Made by a program: the position numbers and the translations under genes. This document shows positions 52,675 to 61,232 of a DNA stretch of 64,000 bases, piece after piece. The notes under the pieces were generated by a model. It was not told where the DNA came from, ran no database searches, and saw nothing but the letters and a program-made list of their open reading frames with translations. This DNA comes from Burkholderia sp. Bp9143 (GTDB taxonomy: Bacteria; Pseudomonadota; Gammaproteobacteria; Burkholderiales; Burkholderiaceae). Positions within the stretch are counted from its first letter, which is position 1. Every line of letters starts with the position of its first letter. The DNA lies in contig NZ_QTPO01000001.1 of assembly GCF_003853645.1 (NCBI RefSeq), positions 62,001 to 126,000 of the forward strand, given 5' to 3'.

Positions 52675-54426
52675 ATGAGGCGGCTCGTAGTACTCACCCT
52701 GTTGTCGGCCATGAGCGCAGGTGCGCTCGCCGCTTCGGAACCCGCGGTGGAAGCAAAGAACGGCATGGTCGTGTCGTCGCAGCACTTCGCGTCGCAGATC
52801 GGCGTCGACATCCTGAAGGAAGGCGGCAACGCGGTGGACGCCGCCGTGGCGGTCGGCTACGCGCAAGCGGTGACCAATCCGTGCTGCGGCAACATCGGCG
52901 GCGGCGGCTTCATGACCGTGCACCTGGCCGACGGCCGCGACCGCTTCATCAACTTCCGCGAGACGGCGCCGGCCGCGGCTTCGGCGAACATGTATCTCGA
53001 TGCGAAGGGCAACGTCATTCCGGACGACAGCCTGTACGGCTATCGCGCGGTCGGCGTGCCGGGCACGGTCGCGGGTCTCGACCTCGCGCAGCGCAAGTAC
53101 GGCAAGCTGACGCGCCGGCAGGTGATGGCGCCGGCGATTCGGCTCGCGCGCGACGGCTTCGTGCTGACGCGCGGCGATACGGACATCCTCGACACGACGA
53201 TCGACCGCTTCAAGAAGGACCCGGAAGCCGCGCGCATCTTCCTGCGCCCGGACGGCACGCCGCTGCAGCCGGGCGACCGCCTGGTGCAGAAGGACCTGGC
53301 GCGCACGCTCGAGCGCATCGCGGAGCAGGGCCCCGACGCGTTCTATCACGGCGAGATTCCGAAGATCGTCGAAGCGGCCGCGAAGCGCGGCGGCGGGCTG
53401 ATCACGGCGGCCGATTTCTCATCGTATCGCGCGCAGGACATCGCGCCGCTGACCTGTACGTATCGCGGCTACGAGTTCGTGTCGGCGCCGCCGCCGAGCT
53501 CGGGCGGCGTGACGATGTGCGAGACGCTGAACGTCCTCGAAGGGTATGACCTGCGCAAGTTCGGCTACCAGTCGGCTTCGGTGGTCCACTACATGACCGA
53601 GGCGATGCGCCACGCGTACGAGGATCGCAACACGCTGCTGGGCGACCCCAACTTCATCGACAATCCGGTCGCGAAGCTGACGAGCAAGCAATATGCAGCC
53701 GAGATCCGCAAGCAGATCAGCGGCGAGACGGCGACGGCGTCGGTCGACGTGCAGCCGGGCGTCGGCGTGCACGAGAAGCCGGAGACGACCCACTACTCGA
53801 TCATCGACCGCGACGGCAACGCGGTGTCGACCACGTACACGGTCAACGGCCGCTTCGGCGCCGTGGTGATCGCGCCGGGCACGGGCTTCTTCCTGAATGA
53901 CGAGATGGACGACTTCACGGTCAAGGTCGGCGCGCAGAACCTGTTCGGCCTCGTGCAGGGCACGCGCAACTCGATCGCGCCGGGCAAGCGTCCGCTGTCG
54001 TCGATGGCGCCGACGATCGTGAAGAAGGACGGCAAGGTGTTCATGGTGGTCGGCTCGCCGGGCGGCTCGCGCATCATCACGATCACGCTGCAGACCGTGC
54101 TGAACGTGATCGACTACGGGATGACGCCGCAGGATGCGGTCGGTGCGCCGCGCGTCCACCATCAATGGCTGCCGGACGAGGTCTATTACGAGACCCGCGG
54201 CCTGTCGCCCGATACGGTCGCGATCCTGCGCAACATGGGCTACAAGATGACCGAGCAGACGCCGTGGGGCGCCGCCGAGCTGATCATGGTCGGCCTGCCC
54301 GGCACCGAGGCGGTGAGCCACCAGAGTTCCGGCAACGACTCGTCGGTGTCCGGCAACGTGCGCGTCGGCTACATCTACGGCGTCAACGATCCGCGCCGCC
54401 CGGCCGGTTCGGCGATCGGGTACTGA
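52675..54426 (+). CDS. ggt: Periplasmic gamma-glutamyltransferase
   Basis: 583-aa precursor that cleaves itself into two subunits. Signal peptide MRRLVVLTLLSAMSAGALA then the large subunit (KEGGNAVDAAVAVGYAQAVT, GNIGGGGFMTVHLADG). The autocleavage/nucleophile Thr is in EKPETTHYSIIDRDGNAVST (near residue 368), and the small subunit continues RPLSSMAPTIVKKDGKV and GSPGGSRIITI. TGGAGGATTCCGTC is an excellent ribosome site. It would free glutamate from glutathione or other gamma-glutamyl compounds; the symporter downstream fits recovery of the product. Confidence 0.94.
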   Translation: MRRLVVLTLLSAMSAGALAASEPAVEAKNGMVVSSQHFASQIGVDILKEGGNAVDAAVAVGYAQAVTNPCCGNIGGGGFMTVHLADGRDRFINFRETAPAAASANMYLDAKGNVIPDDSLYGYRAVGVPGTVAGLDLAQRKYGKLTRRQVMAPAIRLARDGFVLTRGDTDILDTTIDRFKKDPEAARIFLRPDGTPLQPGDRLVQKDLARTLERIAEQGPDAFYHGEIPKIVEAAAKRGGGLITAADFSSYRAQDIAPLTCTYRGYEFVSAPPPSSGGVTMCETLNVLEGYDLRKFGYQSASVVHYMTEAMRHAYEDRNTLLGDPNFIDNPVAKLTSKQYAAEIRKQISGETATASVDVQPGVGVHEKPETTHYSIIDRDGNAVSTTYTVNGRFGAVVIAPGTGFFLNDEMDDFTVKVGAQNLFGLVQGTRNSIAPGKRPLSSMAPTIVKKDGKVFMVVGSPGGSRIITITLQTVLNVIDYGMTPQDAVGAPRVHHQWLPDEVYYETRGLSPDTVAILRNMGYKMTEQTPWGAAELIMVGLPGTEAVSHQSSGNDSSVSGNVRVGYIYGVNDPRRPAGSAIGY

Positions 54427-54658
54427 CCGGGTCGGATCTGATTGGATCGCATCACGCTGAACGGCTGTCCCGGCGTTCGCCATCGCGCGAGCGCCGGGGC
54501 CGCGACAGCGACAGCGCGTCCGTTCGCGGACTTTCGAAGTATCGAGCGTGGCGGCTGCCCGGAATGCAGGGCATGACCGGCCCGCAACGCGCGCCGTGGC
54601 ACGGCACCGGCGCGCGCATTTCCTTCTTTCATTCCTGCACCGTGCGTCGAGTTCCGTT

Positions 54659-55987
54659 ATGAACAAACGAATGTCTGCGGCAGTCTGGATCCTGCTTGCG
54701 ATGGCGGCCGGCATCTTCATCGGCTACATGATCTACACGCAGTTTCCGGACAAGCAATCGGCGACCGAGATCGCCGGCTATATCTCCCTGGTGTCCGACG
54801 TGTTCCTGCGGCTGATCAAGATGGTGATCGGCCCGCTGGTGTTCTCCACGCTCGTCGTCGGCATCGCGCACATGGGCGACGCATCGTCGGTGGGGCGCGT
54901 GTTCGTGAAGGCGTTCGGCTGGTTCGTCACCGCGTCGCTGATCTCGCTGCTGCTCGGGCTGCTGATGGCAAACCTGCTGCGCCCCGGCGAGAACCTCGGC
55001 CTGCCGCTGCCGGACATCGGCGCATCCGCGCATCTCGCGACGTCCAAGTTCACGCTGAAGGATTTCGTCAGCCACATGGTGCCGAAGTCGATCGCCGAGG
55101 CGATGGCGAACAACGAGATCCTGCAGATCGTCGTGTTCTCGATGTTCTTCGGCGTCGCGCTGTCGGCGCTCGGCGAGCGCGGCAAGATCCTCGTGGCCGC
55201 GATCGACCAGCTCGCGCACGTGATGCTGAAGATCACCGGCTACGTGATGAAGCTCGCGCCGCTCGCGGTGCTGGCGGCGATGGCGTCGACCGTCGCGATC
55301 AACGGGCTGTCGATCCTGCTGAAGTTCGCGGTGTTCATGGGCGACTTCTACGTCAGCCTGTTCCTGCTGTGGAGCACGCTCGTGATCGCCGGCCTGCTGT
55401 TCCTCGGCCGTCGCGTGTTCAAGCTGCTCGCGCTGATCAAGGAAGCGTTCATGCTGTCGTTCGCGACCGCGAGTTCCGAAGCCGCGTATCCGAAGATCCT
55501 CGACGCGCTCGACCGGTTCGGCGTGCGCCGCAAGATCTCGAGCTTCGTGATGCCGATGGGCTATTCGTTCAACCTCGACGGCTCGATGATGTACTGCACG
55601 TTCGCGTCGCTGTTCATCGCGCAGGCGTACAACATCCACCTGTCGCTCGGCACGCAGATCACGATGTTGCTGGTCCTGATGCTGACGTCGAAGGGGATGG
55701 CCGGCGTGCCGCGCGCATCGCTCGTCGTGATCGCGGCGACGCTGCACCAGTTCGATATCCCGGAAGCGGGGCTGTTGCTGATTCTCGGCGTCGACACGTT
55801 CCTCGACATGGGGCGCTCGGCCACCAATGCGGTCGGCAACTCGATCGCCAGCGCCGTGGTCGCGAAGTGGGAGGGCGAGCTGATGTCGGAGTCCGAAGCG
55901 AAGGCGCATGCCGCGCATCTCGACGCGGAACTGGAACGGCAGAACGGCGATCCGGCCTATGGCGCCGGTCGGGCGACGACCGTTTAA
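54659..55987 (+). CDS. Dicarboxylate/amino acid:cation symporter (DAACS)
   Basis: 442 aa. N-terminal helix WILLAMAAGIFIGYMI, substrate-site signatures FATASSEAAYPKILDALDRF (serine-rich hairpin 1 region), SFNLDGSMMYCTFASLFIAQ and GVDTFLDMGRSATNAVGN at the C-terminal half. Family members carry glutamate, aspartate or C4-dicarboxylates with H+ or Na+. It follows ggt in the same direction after 232 non-coding bases, so glutamate uptake is the likely role. ATG 54659 is the family start. Confidence 0.93.
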   Translation: MNKRMSAAVWILLAMAAGIFIGYMIYTQFPDKQSATEIAGYISLVSDVFLRLIKMVIGPLVFSTLVVGIAHMGDASSVGRVFVKAFGWFVTASLISLLLGLLMANLLRPGENLGLPLPDIGASAHLATSKFTLKDFVSHMVPKSIAEAMANNEILQIVVFSMFFGVALSALGERGKILVAAIDQLAHVMLKITGYVMKLAPLAVLAAMASTVAINGLSILLKFAVFMGDFYVSLFLLWSTLVIAGLLFLGRRVFKLLALIKEAFMLSFATASSEAAYPKILDALDRFGVRRKISSFVMPMGYSFNLDGSMMYCTFASLFIAQAYNIHLSLGTQITMLLVLMLTSKGMAGVPRASLVVIAATLHQFDIPEAGLLLILGVDTFLDMGRSATNAVGNSIASAVVAKWEGELMSESEAKAHAAHLDAELERQNGDPAYGAGRATTV

Positions 55988-56373
55988 ACGGCACACGCCT
56001 CGTCGATACACGCCGCCAGCACCATCGCGGCGGCGTTGCCCGGCGCCGAGCCGAGCAATTGCGGTGCATAGACGCTGTCGCCGGCCGCGATCGGCCGCCC
56101 CGACAGCGCACAGACGCCGCGCTTGCGCGTCGTGAACTGCCGCCACTTCTGGTAACCGTAGTGGCCGGTGCACGCGTCGCACCACGAAATCATCACGGTG
56201 TCGGCCGTGGGCCGCTCGAGCACGCTGATCGTCGGGTGGCTTGTCGCGTCCCACGACGGCAGGCGATCGCGCGAGATGCTGCGCCGTCGCGGGGCGGCCC
56301 ATGAGACGGACGGCATGTCGAAGCTGCCGATCGCGGCGACGGTCCTGAGCCAGGCTACTGCACTGTTGCTCAT
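55984..56373 (-). CDS. DUF3331-family protein
   Basis: 129 aa. The core ISVLERPTADTVMISWCDAC then TGHYGYQKWRQFTTRKRGVC has paired Cys residues (CDAC, GVC, then CIDEAC), a likely zinc or redox-active site, typical of DUF3331 in Burkholderia. Function unknown. GAGGAAAACAAGG precedes ATG 56373. Forty-four bases after the NDH-2 gene on the same strand, and its 3' end overlaps the symporter stop by four bases on the opposite strand. Confidence 0.85.
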   Translation of the reverse strand: MSNSAVAWLRTVAAIGSFDMPSVSWAAPRRRSISRDRLPSWDATSHPTISVLERPTADTVMISWCDACTGHYGYQKWRQFTTRKRGVCALSGRPIAAGDSVYAPQLLGSAPGNAAAMVLAACIDEACAV

Positions 56374-56417
56374 CCTTGTTTTCCTCGAAACGTTACGCGA
56401 TGCCGCGACCCGCGGCC

Positions 56418-57710
56418 TCACGACAGGCGGATGCGCGGCTGCACGCAGCCGTTGATCCGTTCGGCGATCCACTGCAGCGTCGCCTTGGAGAATCCGTGCA
56501 GCGCCTGCTGGTGCCGCCGGTACAGCATCAGGTGGCTGAATTGCGCGAAACGGCCCTGGATGAAGCCGCCGCGGAAGAACCCGAATTGCCCGAGCGTGCC
56601 GAACGCGTCGTAGTCGCTGATCGACACGAGCGCGCCGAAATCGTGGAACGCGAACGGCGGCAGCGGCTTGCCGTCGAGCCATGCGGGGAGGTGCTTCGCG
56701 AGATGCTCGGCCTGCTGGGTCGCCACCTGCGCGGTGGGCGGCAGCGGCCGTTCATGGCCGTCGGGCTGCAGGCTCGCGCAATCGCCGATCGCGAACACGT
56801 GCTCGTCGGTCGTGGCCTGCAACGTGGACTCGACCAGGATCTGGTTCGCGCGGTTCGTGTCGAGCCCGCCCAGCGCCTGCATGAAATCGGGCGCCTTCAC
56901 GCCGGCCGCCCACACCATCAGATCCGCTTCGGCGAACGAACCGTCGCCGTAGTGGAAACCGTTCGCATCGGCCGCCGTCACGCGCGTCGACGTCAGCACG
57001 TGAAAGCCGATCTGCTCGAGCCGCCGCTGCGCCGACGCTGAAATCTTCGGCGGAAACGCGGCGAGGATGCGCGGGCCGCTCTCGAGCAGCGTGAGCTGCA
57101 GCCGCTCGCGCACCGTCGCATCCCCATAGGCCTGCGCTACTTCCAGCAGCCGGCTCAATTCCGCCGCCAGCTCCACGCCCGTTGCGCCCGCACCGACGAT
57201 CGCGACGCGAAACGGCTCGTCGCGCGCGATGCTGCGGAACACGCGCATCCGCAGCGCTTCGTTGAAGGTTTCGGCTTGCTGCTGGCTGTCGATGAAGTAG
57301 CAGTGCTCGCGCACGCCCGGCACGCCGAAATCGTTGGCCTGGCTGCCGAGCGCGAGGATCAGCACGTCGTATTCGAGTTCGCGCGCGTCGATCACAAGTT
57401 CGCCGTCCTGCGAGCGGATCTCGCCCAGCTGCACGCGGCGGCGCGCGCGATCGAGCCCCTTCAGTTCGCCGGGCTGGTACGTATAGCCGTGATCGCGCGC
57501 ATGGGCGAGGAAGATCACCTGCTGTTGCTGCACGTCGCGCGTGCCGGCCGCGATCGTGTGCAGCATCGGCTTCCAGACATGGGTCGGGCTGCGGTCGACG
57601 ACGGTGACCTGGGCGCGCCCGGTGCGGCCGAGACGCTCGCCGAGGCGGGTCGCGAGCTGCAATCCGGCGATGCCGCCGCCGACGATCACGATGCGAGTAG
57701 GGGTTGTCAT
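56418..57710 (-). CDS. Type II NADH dehydrogenase-like flavoprotein
   Basis: 430 aa. FAD motif RIVIVGGGIAGLQLATRLGE at residues 6-25, second dinucleotide motif RVAIVGAGATGVELAAELSR near residue 170, VFAIGDCASL near residue 315, and a hydrophobic C-terminal region for membrane contact. NDH-2 enzymes pass electrons from NADH to quinone without proton pumping. Its start lies nine bases from a palindrome shared with a divergent TetR gene. An operon with the DUF3331 gene is likely. Confidence 0.92.
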   Translation of the reverse strand: MTTPTRIVIVGGGIAGLQLATRLGERLGRTGRAQVTVVDRSPTHVWKPMLHTIAAGTRDVQQQQVIFLAHARDHGYTYQPGELKGLDRARRRVQLGEIRSQDGELVIDARELEYDVLILALGSQANDFGVPGVREHCYFIDSQQQAETFNEALRMRVFRSIARDEPFRVAIVGAGATGVELAAELSRLLEVAQAYGDATVRERLQLTLLESGPRILAAFPPKISASAQRRLEQIGFHVLTSTRVTAADANGFHYGDGSFAEADLMVWAAGVKAPDFMQALGGLDTNRANQILVESTLQATTDEHVFAIGDCASLQPDGHERPLPPTAQVATQQAEHLAKHLPAWLDGKPLPPFAFHDFGALVSISDYDAFGTLGQFGFFRGGFIQGRFAQFSHLMLYRRHQQALHGFSKATLQWIAERINGCVQPRIRLS

Positions 57711-57718
57711 GGATAAAT

Positions 57719-57730
57719 CATCACGTGATG
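57719..57730. promoter_or_regulatory. Palindromic operator CATCACGTGATG
   Basis: Perfect 12-bp palindrome (AT-rich flanks AAAT and AATA extend it loosely) nine bases upstream of the NDH-2 start and 129 bases from the divergent TetR-type start. Candidate binding site of that regulator, positioned to block the NDH-2 operon. Confidence 0.55.
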
Positions 57731-57858
57731 AATAAGGTATGATCCTAGCGCTTCCCGGCTTCGCGTGTCAACGAAGCGGGGCAGGCGGCCCGGTTTTGGC
57801 GATGTGGAACCGGGGCCCGAACACGGGCGTTCGATTCATTCAACGGGAGCAGAAAAAC

Positions 57859-58512
57859 GTGGCTGAAGTCACTGAGCGCGCGCCATCGAAACGGCGTACG
57901 CGCGGGCGGCCGCTGGCGGAGGCGTCCGTCGGTCCGGACGTGATATTGCGGGCCGCGCGCCGCACGTTCGCGAAGCGCGGCTACGATGCGACGAGCGTGC
58001 GCGAGGTCGCGCGCGAACTGGGCGTCGACGCCGCGCTGATCGCCCATCATTTCGGCACGAAGGAGGCGTTGTGGCTGGCCGTCGTCGAGCAGATCGTCGA
58101 CCTCGCCAAGCCGCTGTTCGATGCGTTGCGCGCGTTGCGCACGTCGTCATTGCCGCATCGCGAGCGCGTGCGGCGCGCGATCGAGCTGTGCGTCGATCAC
58201 GAATTCGAGGAGCCGGACGTCGGCATGTTCTTCTCGACGGCGGCGACCGAGGAGGGCGGGCGGCTCGACTGCCTGCAGCAGCGGATCGTGCGCCCGTATC
58301 ACGACGCGATGTTTCCGCTGCTGGCCGACGCGGTCGAGGCCGGCGAGATCCGCCCGGTCGATCCGAACGTGCTGTTCTTCATGATCGCGAGCGCGGTCGG
58401 CACGACGGTGTCGTACAGCCACCTGATGCTGGAATTCACGTCGCTGCCCACGCGGCAGGATGCGTTCCGGCAGGCCGTGCTCGACGTCGCGCTCAACATC
58501 CTGCGCGTCTGA
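57859..58512 (+). CDS. TetR-family regulator
   Basis: 217 aa. HTH at residues ~22-65 (DVILRAARRTFAKRGYDATS, VREVARELGVDAALIAHHFG), then an all-helical ligand domain of the kind with a TetR_C C-terminus (ARRTFAKRG, then LYxHFGTKEALW pattern). GTG 57859 is preceded by CGGGAGCAG; the longer reading to 57739 has no site. Divergent from NDH-2 and probably its repressor. Confidence 0.9.
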   Translation: MAEVTERAPSKRRTRGRPLAEASVGPDVILRAARRTFAKRGYDATSVREVARELGVDAALIAHHFGTKEALWLAVVEQIVDLAKPLFDALRALRTSSLPHRERVRRAIELCVDHEFEEPDVGMFFSTAATEEGGRLDCLQQRIVRPYHDAMFPLLADAVEAGEIRPVDPNVLFFMIASAVGTTVSYSHLMLEFTSLPTRQDAFRQAVLDVALNILRV

Positions 58513-58607
58513 GCGCCGCGCGCGGCGCGAAGTCGGCCTGCGCGCAGGCGTGATTGACCTGTCTCCATGCAGTGCCCGGTGATGCCAAGGTTACCAACCG
58601 TCAGCAT

Positions 58608-58672
58608 TCGGGCAAACCGGCTACCTCACCGGCACGGCGATCGCGGTGAGCGGCGGCTGGCGGGGCGGGTGA
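58608..58672 (+). pseudogene. C-terminal fragment of an SDR gene
   Basis: Only TGYLTGTAIAVSGGWRGG and a stop can be read, which is the closing strand of a classical SDR (YITGxxxxVDGG). Upstream sequence in the same frame does not continue the fold. Remnant of a deleted gene between the TetR and SoxR genes. Confidence 0.65.
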
Positions 58673-58717
58673 GGCGGGAAAGCGGCGCGGCGTCGAGCGT
58701 CGCGCCGGCCGCACGCG

Positions 58718-59194
58718 TCAGTCGAGGTCGGGCGGCGTATCGCCGAGCCAGCGCCGCGCACCGGGCCCGTTGCGGCCCGCGCGGTCCTCGGGATTGGTCA
58801 GCTTGCAGCGCTTCAGCGACAGGCAGCCGCAGCCGATGCATTCGTCGAGGTTGATGTAGAGCCGCTGCAGTTCCTCGATCCGGTTCGCGACGCGCTGCTT
58901 CCAGCCGCGCGACAGCCGCTGCCAGTCCTTGTTGGTCGGCGCGGTGTCTTCCGGCAGGCTCACGAGCTGTTCGGCGATCTCGTCGAGCGAGTAGCCGATC
59001 TTCTGCGCGAACACGATGAACGCGATCAGCCGCAGCACCGCGCGCGAATAGTGGCGATGGCTCGAGCCGTTGCGGTGCGACTTGATGAGCCCGCGCGTCT
59101 CGTAGAAGCGCAGCGTCGATGCCGGCACGCCACTGCGCGCGGCCACTTCGCGGATCGACATCAGCGGCCATTGCGGGGTTTCGTCGATACCCAT
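58718..59194 (-). CDS. soxR: SoxR redox-sensing MerR-family activator
   Basis: 158 aa. MerR HTH (MSIREVAARSGVPASTLRFY, ETRGLIKSHRNGSSHRHYSR), dimer helix, and the [2Fe-2S] ligand motif ECIGCGCLSLKRC near residue 128. That cluster senses redox-cycling compounds. GGAGGGCGTC precedes ATG 59194. Divergent from a truncated efflux adaptor whose promoter carries the operator. The usual E. coli partner soxS is absent in such bacteria; SoxR here acts directly on efflux or redox genes (family knowledge). Confidence 0.93.
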   Translation of the reverse strand: MGIDETPQWPLMSIREVAARSGVPASTLRFYETRGLIKSHRNGSSHRHYSRAVLRLIAFIVFAQKIGYSLDEIAEQLVSLPEDTAPTNKDWQRLSRGWKQRVANRIEELQRLYINLDECIGCGCLSLKRCKLTNPEDRAGRNGPGARRWLGDTPPDLD

Positions 59195-59212
59195 GACGCC
59201 CTCCGGGAAAGC

Positions 59213-59243
59213 TTGACTTGAAGTTAACTTCAACTTTTATGCT
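59213..59243 (+). promoter_or_regulatory. SoxR-type promoter with dyad and 19-bp spacer
   Basis: TTGACT (59213-59218) and TATGCT (59238-59243) are 19 bases apart, the over-long spacer of MerR-family promoters. Inside it is the dyad TTGAAGTT/AACTTCAA (59218-59233), very close to the SoxR box CCTCAAGTTAACTTGAGG. Confidence 0.75.
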
Positions 59244-59273
59244 GCGCGGCAGTTTAACCCGTCGCGAGGCATC

Positions 59274-59435
59274 ATGCTCTCCTTATCCCTACGCAGGACA
59301 TCGCCTTTGGGCGCGGCCTGTGCACTGCTGCTGGCGTTGTCGGGCTGTCACGACGGCAAAGGCGAATCGTCGGCCCAACCTCTTCCCGAAGTCGGCGTGA
59401 CGACCGTCGCGCCGCTCGCGCAGTCGGGGCAGTAG
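59274..59435 (+). pseudogene. N-terminal stump of an RND efflux periplasmic adaptor
   Basis: From ATG 59274: MLSLSLRRTSPLGAACALLL, lipobox ALSGC, then HDGKGESSAQPLPEVGVTTV and APLAQSGQ and a stop after 53 aa. Lipoprotein signal followed by QPLPEVGVTTVAP is the standard start of AcrA/MexA-type adaptors, normally ~400 aa. It sits directly under the SoxR promoter; the body of the adaptor and the pump gene are missing. Remnant of a deletion, although a 34-residue lipoprotein could still be made. Confidence 0.7.
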
Positions 59436-59683
59436 GACGCGGCTCGCGCGCCGGCGGCAGCCCGGCGCATCGGTCGTCGCACCTTGCATCGCCCGCGCCG
59501 CCAGCATGGTGCGGCAACCGGCCGATGCGCCGCCGCGAAACATTGTTCTCCTTCGTCGTAAACGTCTCGAATGCGTGATATTTGCGCCGCCCGATCCGGT
59601 TTAGAGTGGCCGCGAATTGATGGCGATGTGTCGTATGGCCGCGGTCGCGGGCCGTAACGACGCACCAGAGGAGCTGGAGACAA

Positions 59684-61201
59684 ATGGCTGAAGGCAGGAT
59701 TACGCAAGTCGAATCGTTCGGTTTCGAGCGCATTCCCGATGCATCGCGCTATGCGCGTCCGATCGATCTGTTCCGGTTGCTGTTCGGCGGCTGCAATACG
59801 TTTTCCACGTCGGTGCTCGGCAGTTTTCCCGTGCTGGTCGGGCTGTCGTTCAAGGCCGGCGTGTGCGCGATCGTGCTCGGCGTGCTCGCCGGCACCTGCA
59901 TCCTCGCGCCGATGAGCCTGTTCGGCCCGCGCAACGGCACGAGTGATCCTGTGTCGTCCGGCGCGCATTTCGGCATTCACGGCCGGATCGTCGGGTCGTT
60001 CCTCGCGCTGCTCACGTCGATCGCGTTCTTCTCGCTCGCGGTGTGGAGCTCGGGCGATGCGCTCGTCGGCGGCGCGCACGACATGGTCGGCGTGCCGGTC
60101 AACGGTTTCACGCTCGGCGCCGCGTACCTGGTGTTCGCGGTGCTCGTGCTGATCGTCTGCATCTACGGCTTCCGCTTCATGCTGTGGGTCAACAAGATCG
60201 CCGTGTGGGCGGCGAGCCTGCTGTTCGTCGCGGGCCTGTTCGCGTTCGCGGGGATGTTCGACATGAACTACGCGGGCACGCTGAACCCGGGCAGTGCAGG
60301 CTTCTGGGCCGCGTTCGTCGGCGCGGTGCTGGTCGCGTTGAGCAACCCGGTGTCGTTCGCGTCGACGCTCGGCGACTGGGCGCGCTACATTCCGCAGCAG
60401 ACGCCGAAGCGGCGCGTGATGGGCGCCGTGTTCGCCGCGCAGTTCGCGACCTTCGTGCCGTTCTTCTTCGGTCTCGCGACCGCGACGATCATCGCGTCGA
60501 AGGCGCCCGCGTTCATCGCGTCGAACGACTACGTTGGTGGGCTGCTCGCCGTATCGCCGCGCTGGTTCCTGCCGCCGATGTGCCTGATCGCGATCATCGG
60601 CGGGATGTCGACCGGCACGACCGCGCTGTACGGCACGGGCCTCGACGTGTCGAGCATGTTTCCGCGCTTCCTGAACCGCGTGCGCGCGACGCTGCTGATC
60701 GGCACGATCGCGATCGCGTTCATCTTCGTCGGCCGTTTCTGGTTCAACCTGGTCGAAAGCGTCGCGACGTTCTCGACGCTGATCGACACGTTCAGCTGCC
60801 CGTGGATGGCGATCATGGTGATCGGCTACGTGACGCGCCGCGGCTTCTATCTCGCGGACGACCTGCAGGTGTTCAACCGCGGACTGCGCGGCGGTCACTA
60901 CTGGTTCACGCATGGCTGGAACCTGCGCGCGATGGGCGCATGGCTGCCGGCGGCCTTCGTCGGACTGTCGTTCGTGAACCTGCCGGGCCAGTTCGTCGGG
61001 CCGCTCGGCAATCTCGCGGGCGGGCTCGATCTCAGCGTGCCGGTGTCGCTGGTGGTCGGTGGGCTGCTGTATTTCGTGTTGCTGACGATGTATCCGGAAG
61101 CAGAAGGCGTGTACGGCCCGCGCGGGCGCTTCCTCGTGCGCGGCGGCGGGCAGGCGGCGCGCGGTGTCGGCGCCCCGGCGATTCAGCCGAAGGGGTATTG
61201 A
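59684..61201 (+). CDS. NCS1-family purine/cytosine permease
   Basis: 505 aa with about twelve helices. Typical opening FGFERIPDASRYARPIDLFR then LFGGCNTFSTSVLGSFPVL; NPVSFASTLGDWARYIPQQT in the middle and FSCPWMAIMVIGYVTRRGFY near residue 370. GAGGAGCTGGAGACAA precedes the start. In context with an SDR, an isochorismatase-type hydrolase and an amidohydrolase remnant, it may import a nucleobase, hydantoin or similar N-heterocycle. Confidence 0.92.
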   Translation: MAEGRITQVESFGFERIPDASRYARPIDLFRLLFGGCNTFSTSVLGSFPVLVGLSFKAGVCAIVLGVLAGTCILAPMSLFGPRNGTSDPVSSGAHFGIHGRIVGSFLALLTSIAFFSLAVWSSGDALVGGAHDMVGVPVNGFTLGAAYLVFAVLVLIVCIYGFRFMLWVNKIAVWAASLLFVAGLFAFAGMFDMNYAGTLNPGSAGFWAAFVGAVLVALSNPVSFASTLGDWARYIPQQTPKRRVMGAVFAAQFATFVPFFFGLATATIIASKAPAFIASNDYVGGLLAVSPRWFLPPMCLIAIIGGMSTGTTALYGTGLDVSSMFPRFLNRVRATLLIGTIAIAFIFVGRFWFNLVESVATFSTLIDTFSCPWMAIMVIGYVTRRGFYLADDLQVFNRGLRGGHYWFTHGWNLRAMGAWLPAAFVGLSFVNLPGQFVGPLGNLAGGLDLSVPVSLVVGGLLYFVLLTMYPEAEGVYGPRGRFLVRGGGQAARGVGAPAIQPKGY

Positions 61202-61232
61202 GCACCGCATTGCATGTCGACTGCGGTGCGGA

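Noticed and set aside
59436-59683. Continuation of the RND adaptor or pump after the premature stop
   Set aside because: Checked the frames by eye; none resumes recognisable adaptor or pump sequence, so only the stump is listed.
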